From: Clostridia bacterium
GTDB lineage: Bacteria; Bacillota; Clostridia; Oscillospirales; Acutalibacteraceae
Direction of reading: 5' to 3'
Length of the DNA stretch: 54,254 nt
Assembly (NCBI GenBank): GCA_017516745.1
Contig: JAFXBF010000025.1
Location: 1 to 54,254 of the forward strand
Shown piece by piece: positions 48,478 to 54,254 of the stretch; position 1 is the stretch's first letter; every line of letters starts with the position of its first letter. The position numbers and the translations under genes were made by a program. The notes beneath the pieces were generated by a model. That model ran no database searches, was not told the origin of the DNA, and saw nothing but the letters and a program-made list of their open reading frames with translations.

Positions 48478-50151
48478 ATGAATTGCCTTACTCTTAAAAA
48501 ATCAAACTGCAAAAACTGCTATAAATGTATCCGCCATTGTCCGGTCAAAGCCATCCGTTTTTCGGGCAATCAGGCGCATATTATAGGTAACGAGTGCATT
48601 CTGTGCGGTCAGTGTTTTGTTGTTTGTCCGCAGAATGCTAAAGAAATTGTCAACGAGGTTGAAAAGGTAAAAGTTCTTATTCAGAGCGGTGACCCCGTTG
48701 TAGTCAGCCTTGCTCCGTCGTTTATTGCAAACTATGACGGTGTGGGCATCAATTCTATGCGTTCCGCACTTCAGAAACTCGGATTTTTCGATGTTGAAGA
48801 AACCGCAATCGGTGCAACAATTGTTAAAAATGAATATGAGAGAACACTTGCGGAAGAGGAGAGAGATGTTATCATTTCTTCCTGCTGTCATTCAATAAAT
48901 CTTCTGATTCAGAAGCATTATCCCGCAGCACTCGAATATCTTGCCGATGTTATGTCCCCAATGCAGGCACACTGTCAGGATATAAAAAAGCGTATTCCAA
49001 ACGCAAAAACCGTTTTTGTCGGCCCTTGTGTTGCGAAAAAGGATGAGGCTGATTATTACGAAGGCATAGCAGATGCTGTTCTTACTTTTGAAGAGCTTAC
49101 AGAATGGCTCAAGGAAGAAAATATTGTACTTGAGGCAGTTTCGGATAAGGATGAATTCAGCCGTGCAAGATTCTTCCCCACAACGGGCGGCGTGCTTAAA
49201 ACAATGACTGAAGTGAGCGACTATACATACGTTGCCATTGACGGCGTTGAAAACTGCATTGCCGTTCTCAAGGATATTGAAAAGGGCAAGATTCACAAGT
49301 GCTTTATTGAAATGTCATCTTGCGTCGGCAGCTGTGTAGGCGGTCCCGTTATTGAAAAATATCACCACACCTCAAACATCAAGGACTATATTGAAGTTGC
49401 AAACTATGCAGGAAGCAAGGATTTTGAGGTCGACCAGCCCAAAGCAATCGAGCTCAAAAAGAATTTCAGTTTCATTGAAAGAAAGCTACCTTTGCCTTCA
49501 GAAACGGAAATAAACAACATTCTCCGTCAGATGGGTAAATTCAAGCCTTCCGATGAGCTTAACTGCGGCTCCTGTGGCTATAATACCTGCCGTGAAAAAG
49601 CAATTGCAATTTCACAGGGCAAGGCAGAATTTTCAATGTGTCTGCCGTATCTTAAGGATAAAGCAGAAAGCTTTTCCGACACAATAGTTAAAAACACTCC
49701 CAACGGACTTATCGTTCTCAACGAACAGCTTGAGGTTCAGCAGATAAACACCGCCGCAAGAAAGATTATGAATATCCGCTCTGCATCCGATGTTCTGGGT
49801 GACCAGGTAATCAGAATTCTTGACCCCAGCGTGTTTATGACCGTTCTTTCAACGGGCAGAGATGTTCGTGACCAGCGTGTATATCTTGCAGAATATAAGA
49901 GATACGTTGAGCAGACTGTTGTTTATGACCGTGACTCACACCTTCTTATCGGAATTATGCGTGATGTTACCGATGAAGAGACGGAGCGTGAAAAGAAGGA
50001 GAATATCAGCCGTCAGACCGTTGAGGTTGCGGACAGAGTTGTTGAAAAGCAGATGCGTATTGTTCAGGAAATTGCATCACTTCTCGGGGAAACAGCTGCA
50101 GAAACAAAAATCGCTCTTGCGAAGCTGAAGGAGTCGATTACCGATGAATGA
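48478..50151 (+). CDS. hydS: PAS-containing sensory [FeFe] hydrogenase (group C type, HydS-like)
   Basis: 557 residues. Two [4Fe-4S] motifs start it (CKNCYKCIRHCP, CILCGQCFVVCP). The H-cluster region follows with SSCCHS (L1, ~132), FVGPCVAKKDE (L2, ~178) and MSSCVGSCVGG (L3, ~280). An extra Fe-S motif, CGSCGYNTC, lies near 362, and a PAS domain (~400-500, NTPNGLIVLNEQLEVQQINTAA region) and a helical tail end it. This order is the group C [FeFe] hydrogenase design, thought to sense H2 or redox state and pass the signal on. The L1 and L3 changes from group A sequences suggest low catalytic use. The next gene overlaps it by 8 bases and encodes a SpoIIE-type phosphatase, as expected of the phosphatase-linked subgroup. 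Confidence 0.9.
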   Translation: MNCLTLKKSNCKNCYKCIRHCPVKAIRFSGNQAHIIGNECILCGQCFVVCPQNAKEIVNEVEKVKVLIQSGDPVVVSLAPSFIANYDGVGINSMRSALQKLGFFDVEETAIGATIVKNEYERTLAEEERDVIISSCCHSINLLIQKHYPAALEYLADVMSPMQAHCQDIKKRIPNAKTVFVGPCVAKKDEADYYEGIADAVLTFEELTEWLKEENIVLEAVSDKDEFSRARFFPTTGGVLKTMTEVSDYTYVAIDGVENCIAVLKDIEKGKIHKCFIEMSSCVGSCVGGPVIEKYHHTSNIKDYIEVANYAGSKDFEVDQPKAIELKKNFSFIERKLPLPSETEINNILRQMGKFKPSDELNCGSCGYNTCREKAIAISQGKAEFSMCLPYLKDKAESFSDTIVKNTPNGLIVLNEQLEVQQINTAARKIMNIRSASDVLGDQVIRILDPSVFMTVLSTGRDVRDQRVYLAEYKRYVEQTVVYDRDSHLLIGIMRDVTDEETEREKKENISRQTVEVADRVVEKQMRIVQEIASLLGETAAETKIALAKLKESITDE

Positions 50152-51316
50152 TTTATGTGCAGATATCGGCTATAAAAGCGTCAATCACTACGGCGAAGAG
50201 CTTTGCGGTGACCATGTTGATGTTGTTGAACAGGATGAAAATTCAACCGTTATCGTTCTTGCTGACGGTCTTGGCAGCGGAGTTAAAGCGAGCATACTTT
50301 CAACCTTGACATCAAAGATAATTTCAACAATGATGGCAGAGGGACTTCCTCTTGAAGAATGTGTTTCAACCATTGCCGCAACTCTTCCCGTTTGCTCGGT
50401 AAGAGGCGTTGCATACTCAACTTTTACTATTATTCATCTGAAAAACAATGATATAGCCGAAATTATTCAGTATGATAATCCTCAGGTAATCGTTATCCGT
50501 GATGATGAAAACTACGATTATCCGAAAACTGAAATGAATATCGGCGGCAAAAAGATTTTCAAAAGCATAATAAAGCTTCGTGAAAACGATATTTTTGTTG
50601 CAATGAGTGACGGATGTCCTCATGCAGGTATCGGTATGTTATATAATTTCGGGTGGAAAAGGGAAGATATAGTTTCGTTTTTTGAAGGCCTTGCTCCCGT
50701 CGGATATACGGCAAAAACCCTTTCAACAATTCTTGTTGATGAGTGTTTTAAACTTTACGGTGGTAAACCCGGTGATGATGCAACGGCTTGTGTTGTGAGA
50801 ATCAGAAAGCGTGAGCCGATGAATATTCTTTTCGGACCTCCGTCAAACAGAGATGATGCAAACAGAATGATGTCACTTTTCTTCTCAAAAGAGGGAAAGC
50901 ACATTATCTGCGGCGGTACAACGTCTTCTATTGCTTCAAAATATCTCGGCAAACCTATAAAAGCAAGCCTTGATTTTACGCAGAGCGATGTGCCTCCGAT
51001 AGCTGAAATCGAAGGTGTTGACCTTGTAACAGAGGGAGTTATAACTGTAAACAAGGTTGTAGAATACGCAAATGATTATCTTGGTGAAAACAAGTACTAT
51101 GAGCACTGGAGCATCAAGCGTGACGGTGCTTCCTTGATTTCCCGCTTGCTTTTTGAAGAAGCAACTGATATAAATTTCTATGTAGGCCGAGCAATCAATC
51201 CTGCTCATCAGAATCCCGATCTGCCTATTAATTTCAGCATCAAAATGAATCTTGTTGAGGAGCTTTCGGCTTGCCTCAAAAAGATGGGAAAACGCATCAA
51301 AGTGAGTTACTTTTAA
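50144..51316 (+). CDS. SpoIIE-type PP2C serine phosphatase
   Basis: 390 residues; the ATG overlaps the upstream stop region, so the pair is coupled. The PPM/SpoIIE phosphatase domain (~1-225) has IVLADGLGSG near 43-53, FVAMSDGCPHAG and KPGDDATACVVRI, carrying the metal-binding Asp residues. The last ~160 residues (MNILFGPPSNRDDANRMM and on) form a second domain of unknown function with GGTTSSIASKYLG. It probably takes the hydrogenase-derived signal and dephosphorylates a regulator or antagonist. The kinase at 47.2 kb is a candidate opponent. Confidence 0.9.
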   Translation: MNDLCADIGYKSVNHYGEELCGDHVDVVEQDENSTVIVLADGLGSGVKASILSTLTSKIISTMMAEGLPLEECVSTIAATLPVCSVRGVAYSTFTIIHLKNNDIAEIIQYDNPQVIVIRDDENYDYPKTEMNIGGKKIFKSIIKLRENDIFVAMSDGCPHAGIGMLYNFGWKREDIVSFFEGLAPVGYTAKTLSTILVDECFKLYGGKPGDDATACVVRIRKREPMNILFGPPSNRDDANRMMSLFFSKEGKHIICGGTTSSIASKYLGKPIKASLDFTQSDVPPIAEIEGVDLVTEGVITVNKVVEYANDYLGENKYYEHWSIKRDGASLISRLLFEEATDINFYVGRAINPAHQNPDLPINFSIKMNLVEELSACLKKMGKRIKVSYF

Positions 51317-51327
51317 GGAGAATTGAT

Positions 51328-52749
51328 ATGAGAAAGTTTGATACAAAAGTTCAGCATCTCAAATATAAGGTTTTGAGAGAGGTTGCAAGACAAGCGTGGA
51401 ACGATACCTTGTTTGACAATCTTCTCGATATTCCCAAAACCCTTGTCCCCGGAAATGAACCCACGATGCGTTGCTGTGTTTACAAAGAACGTGCAATTCT
51501 TGCCGAAAGAGTAAAAATTGCAATGGGCGGCGATAAACTTAACCCCAACGTCATTGAAGTTATAGATATCGCCTGCGACGAATGTCCCGTCGGCGGTTAC
51601 GAAGTAACGAACGCCTGCAGAGGATGTCTTGCTCACAGATGCGAGGATGTATGTAAAAAGGGCGCAATCACATTCGACAACAACCACGTTGCACATATTG
51701 ACAAATCAAAGTGCGTTGAATGCGGTGCGTGTGCAAAGGTTTGTCCTTACACAGCGATTGTCAGCCGAAAAAGACCTTGTCAGAGTGCTTGCAAAATAAA
51801 AGCTATTTCAATGAATGAGCAGAAAGCGGCAACTATCAACAACGATAAATGTACTGCTTGCGGTGCCTGCGTTTATCAGTGTCCTTTCGGTGCGATAATG
51901 GATAAATCATATATGGTTAATGTTATCGACATCATCAAAAAGAGCGAAGAGAACAAAAAATATAAGGTTTACGCAGTTGTTGCTCCGTCAATTTCAAGCC
52001 AGTTTACCTATGCAAAGCTCGGTCAGGTTATCAGCGGACTCAAAGAGCTCGGATTCTTTACCGTTGTTGAAGCTGCACTCGGTGCAGATATGGTTGCAAT
52101 GGCTGAATCAAAAGAGCTTGCCGAAAAAGGTTTCCTCACAAGCTCATGTTGTCCCGCGTTCGTTTCTTATGTAAAATCTGCGTTCCCCGCACTTGCAGAG
52201 CATATTTCGCATAATCTTTCACCCATGGCGGCACTTGCAAAATATATCAAAGAAACAGATGAAGGTGCAAAGGTTGTTTTCATCGGACCTTGCACTGCAA
52301 AGAAAGCGGAAGCACAGCTTGAATCTGTCAAGCCTTACGTTGACAGCGTTCTTACCTTTGAAGAGCTTCAGGCACTCTTTGACAGTAAGGATATCGATAT
52401 CACAACTCTCAGCGAAGATGTGCTTGATAACGCATCGTATTTCGGCAGAATTTTCGCAAGAAGCGGCGGACTTTCGGATGCAGTTGCTCAGGCGATGAAA
52501 GAGCAGGATATTGAATTCGACCTCAAACCTGCAGTCTGCGACGGTATTGAAGCTTGTCGTGTTGCACTTCTTAAAAAAAGCAAGAATGTTCTTGATGCAA
52601 ACTTCATTGAAGGTATGGCTTGTGTCGGCGGATGCATCGGCGGAGCAGGTTGCCTTACCCACGGCGAAAAGAACAAATCCGAAGTTGATAAATACGGCAG
52701 AGAAGCAATGGAAAAAACAATCTCTGATGCGGTTTCAATTTTAAAATAA
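51328..52749 (+). CDS. hydA2: [FeFe] hydrogenase, group B-like
   Basis: 473 residues from the ATG at 51328, which follows AAGGAG; the longer frame to 51271 overlaps the phosphatase gene. The N-terminal part holds cysteines CDECPVGGYEVTNACRGCLAHRC and the ferredoxin motifs CVECGACAKVCP and CTACGACVYQCP. The H-cluster domain has SSCCPAF (L1, ~272), FIGPCTAKKAE (L2, ~318) and GMACVGGCIGGAGC (L3, ~430). This is a probable ferredoxin-linked, H2-evolving enzyme of the group B kind. It closes the operon. A similar set (rex, adhE, hydS, phosphatase, second hydrogenase) is known, as I recall, from Ruminococcus albus. Confidence 0.9.
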   Translation: MRKFDTKVQHLKYKVLREVARQAWNDTLFDNLLDIPKTLVPGNEPTMRCCVYKERAILAERVKIAMGGDKLNPNVIEVIDIACDECPVGGYEVTNACRGCLAHRCEDVCKKGAITFDNNHVAHIDKSKCVECGACAKVCPYTAIVSRKRPCQSACKIKAISMNEQKAATINNDKCTACGACVYQCPFGAIMDKSYMVNVIDIIKKSEENKKYKVYAVVAPSISSQFTYAKLGQVISGLKELGFFTVVEAALGADMVAMAESKELAEKGFLTSSCCPAFVSYVKSAFPALAEHISHNLSPMAALAKYIKETDEGAKVVFIGPCTAKKAEAQLESVKPYVDSVLTFEELQALFDSKDIDITTLSEDVLDNASYFGRIFARSGGLSDAVAQAMKEQDIEFDLKPAVCDGIEACRVALLKKSKNVLDANFIEGMACVGGCIGGAGCLTHGEKNKSEVDKYGREAMEKTISDAVSILK

Positions 52750-52778
52750 CGAATCATATATCTACCCCCAATCTTTTA

Positions 52779-52811
52779 CAAAAGCACCGAGTGTTCAACT
52801 CGGTGCTTTTG
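52779..52811 (+). terminator. Operon terminator
   Basis: CAAAAGCACCGAGT (52779-52792) pairs perfectly with ACTCGGTGCTTTTG (52798-52811), loop GTTCA, followed by TTTTC. Confidence 0.9.
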
Positions 52812-52924
52812 TTTTCATATCATGGCATTTGTCTTAGCGAGCAATGGATTTGTGTGTACAAATCCGAAATTCAGGGATTCTCACCCCTTACACCCCGAAG
52901 AAAAAATAAAAGTACGAAAAAGAA

Positions 52925-52963
52925 AATCAGGTGCAGCAGGAGTATACCCTGTTGCACCTGATT
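52925..52963 (-). terminator. Terminator after tnpV
   Basis: AATCAGGTGCAGCAGG (52925-52940) pairs with CCTGTTGCACCTGATT (52948-52963) with one G-U. On the minus strand it follows the TnpV gene and leads into TTTTCTTTTT. Confidence 0.85.
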
Positions 52964-52981
52964 ATGTTTTTTTAGAAATGA

Positions 52982-53359
52982 TTATGCTGTAAAAATCAAC
53001 TCATGATTAACAATTTCCCTTGCCCGTGCTTCAATGTTATTCATACGGGCAACCCACTCCATTTGGTCATCTGCCTTAAGCTTTTCTGTTATGTCCTCAT
53101 TAACTTTCATCTGTTCTACCAGCCGAGAGAACATATCAGATGCCTGTTCATCAATCTCTGCAAGATGAGTCCACAATGTGCCGTTCATAAGCATTATATT
53201 AAATTGAACTCGTTTATCTTTCATTAGATAATCTTTGCGTTTCAGTCCCCATACACCGAGCGGTTTGTTTGCTTCGGCAGGTAATGCGATGTTAGGGATT
53301 ATGTAATCGCCGACTGTTCTGTAAGTGCCGCCGTTCTGTTCAAATGATGATTTATTCAT
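52982..53359 (-). CDS. tnpV: TnpV-like transposon-encoded protein
   Basis: 125 residues from the ATG at 53359, which has AAAGGAG eight bases upstream; the longer frame is not supported. YRTVGDYIIPNIALPAE, GLKRKDYLMKDKRV, LWTHLAEIDEQASDMFSRLVEQM and a DQMEWVARMNNIEARAREIVNHEL ending match TnpV, a small protein found on Tn4451/ICE-like elements of Clostridia. Its job is unknown. It follows a DUF6809 gene on the same strand (15 bases apart) and so marks mobile DNA next to the hydrogenase operon. Confidence 0.9.
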   Translation of the reverse strand: MNKSSFEQNGGTYRTVGDYIIPNIALPAEANKPLGVWGLKRKDYLMKDKRVQFNIMLMNGTLWTHLAEIDEQASDMFSRLVEQMKVNEDITEKLKADDQMEWVARMNNIEARAREIVNHELIFTA

Positions 53360-53373
53360 AACAATAACTCCTT

Positions 53374-53643
53374 TCAATCAGTAACAAATGTGTCGTGTGT
53401 AAATTTAGCACCAAGCCGAAAACCTGAAATAAAACCGTCGGCTATACTGACTGTCAGAAAATCATTATATGTACTTACATATGTTACGAACAAATCTTTT
53501 TCTTCACCGCTTAACCTTGAATTAAGCATTTCTTCTTTTTCCGTAAGAGAGTTTAACTTTTTCTTTAACTTATTTTTTAACTCTGAACAGCATTCCTGCG
53601 GTTCAATGTTGCCATAATAAAAGTCTTCAATAAAGCCAGACAT
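53374..53643 (-). CDS. DUF6809-family small protein (second copy)
   Basis: 89 residues. MSGFIEDFYYGNIEPQ, a KEEMLNSRLSGEEKDLFVTYV helix and ISGFRLGAKFTHDTF mark the family, as in the copy at 42249-42509. The two are clearly related in layout but differ in most other positions, so they belong to different elements rather than to a recent duplication. Helical and cytoplasmic; function unknown. It is upstream of tnpV in the same transcript. Confidence 0.85.
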   Translation of the reverse strand: MSGFIEDFYYGNIEPQECCSELKNKLKKKLNSLTEKEEMLNSRLSGEEKDLFVTYVSTYNDFLTVSIADGFISGFRLGAKFTHDTFVTD

Positions 53644-53698
53644 TTTGTAAAATAGATTGATAATCCATACAATTCAATCATTCCGACTGTCTACAAAA

Positions 53699-53740
53699 GC
53701 CGAAGAGAGGCAACTTCCTTATGAAGTGCCTCCCTTCGGC
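53699..53740 (+). terminator. Hairpin in the gap before the second integrase
   Basis: GCCGAAGAGAGGCAACTT (53699-53716) pairs with AAGTGCCTCCCTTCGGC (53724-53740) with one bulge and one mismatch, followed by a T run (ATTCTTTTTTTT). No gene is seen in the rest of 53741-53850. Confidence 0.65.
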
Positions 53741-53864
53741 GGCATTCTTTTTTTTATGAAATCTTAAAGTGTTGTGTGAGTGGGGGAATATTTGCACTAA
53801 AGTACGATGTTATTTTTGTTATTTCTTCGCAAAATATAGTAACAGATTTTTTGCGGAGGTAATT

Positions 53865-54254
53865 ATGAACTACAAAGAAGAAGTTTCGGCTTTCGGGCGG
53901 TATCTGGAAAATGAGGAAAAGAGCCGGGCAACGGTTGAGAAATATCTGCGTGATGTCCGTAGGTTTGTTACTTTTGTGAAAGACCAAAGCCCTACAAAAG
54001 AGCTGACATTATCATTCAAGCAATATCTTGTTGAGCAATATGCACCTGCAAGTGTCAATTCGATGATTGTGGCGGTCAATGCGTTTCTTGATTTTATTGA
54101 CAAGAGCGAGTGCAAGGTAAAGCAGCTTAAAATTCAACGGCAGATTTTTGCAAACGAAGAAAAGGAGCTGAGCTGTGAGGAATTCAGGCGGCTTGTTTCG
54201 GCGGCGGAAGGCAGCAGAATATCCGCAGTTATTCAAACGATATGCGGTACGGGA
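53865..54254 (+). CDS. Tyrosine recombinase, cut off by the window end
   Basis: The frame is open to the right edge; 130 residues are visible from the ATG at 53865, five bases after GCGGAGG. It starts MNYKEEVSAFGRYLENEEKS with RATVEKYLRDVRRFVTFV, the SAM-like N-terminal core-binding domain of phage-type and XerC/D-like integrases. The catalytic domain begins near FRRLVSAA, and the window ends at TICGTG, just before the first catalytic Arg motif. It is a different enzyme from that at 41.0-42.2 kb (no similarity in the visible part). It could serve a second element to the right. Confidence 0.9.
   Translation, partial: MNYKEEVSAFGRYLENEEKSRATVEKYLRDVRRFVTFVKDQSPTKELTLSFKQYLVEQYAPASVNSMIVAVNAFLDFIDKSECKVKQLKIQRQIFANEEKELSCEEFRRLVSAAEGSRISAVIQTICGTG

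Overview
The window looks like chromosomal DNA of a gut-type, anaerobic Gram-positive Clostridium relative, probably Oscillospiraceae/Ruminococcaceae. This is an inference from the strong AGGAGG ribosome sites, the many secreted and lipoprotein leaders, the serine-recombinase and TnpV/DUF6809 mobile genes, and an AdhE plus [FeFe]-hydrogenase operon like those of ruminococci. No rRNA or species marker is present, so the genus is not determined.

Layout. (1) 1-4990 is the right part of an integrated element: a cut-off HNH-like/DnaB-like protein with a dead P-loop, a cluster of hairpins, a DUF4062-type protein, an XRE regulator and a large serine recombinase. It reads like a small candidate defence cargo. 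(2) 5.0-40.1 kb is a host region rich in exported enzymes: three calcineurin-like phosphoesterases, a PHP phosphoesterase, two tandem glycerophosphodiesterase-like proteins, a lipase fused to DNRLRE and BACON domains, two paralogous TIM-barrel glycosidase-like proteins, a YfhO-like membrane protein, a rhamnosidase/AraC/GPH-symporter group and a GH4 alpha-galactosidase. Mixed in are an MltG-like lipoprotein, a LytTR/DUF3021 pair and a BlaI/BlaR-like pair whose BlaR-like gene carries a 1-nt frameshift near its 3' end. (3) At 28.17-28.74 kb a four-helix-bundle (23S IVS/Avd-like) gene sits beside a remarkable array of eight different perfect hairpins joined by a constant 10-nt linker that inverts at the centre. 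It lies immediately downstream of a tRNA-Ala gene. (4) 40.1-40.7 kb is a five-gene tRNA operon (Val-Asp-Phe-Gly-Cys). (5) 40.7-54.25 kb is bounded by two tyrosine recombinases and carries DUF6809, TnpV, and two opposed arrays of five 11-bp iterons. Between these lie a LysR regulator and the operon rex-adhE-kinase-two thioredoxin-like ferredoxins-sensory [FeFe] hydrogenase-SpoIIE-type phosphatase-second [FeFe] hydrogenase.

How the parts may work together. The 5-40 kb region suggests a cell-surface programme for taking apart phospholipid, glycerophosphodiester and glycan material: lipase, then GDPD and phosphoesterases, with glycosidases and a sugar symporter. The right-hand operon links the NADH/NAD+ sensor Rex to ethanol formation and to a hydrogenase with a PAS domain that probably senses H2 or redox state and signals through a phosphatase/kinase pair. 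The most novel-looking item is the hairpin array with its four-helix-bundle gene. The next are the paired 11-bp iteron arrays beside the integrase, and the candidate defence cargo at the left edge.
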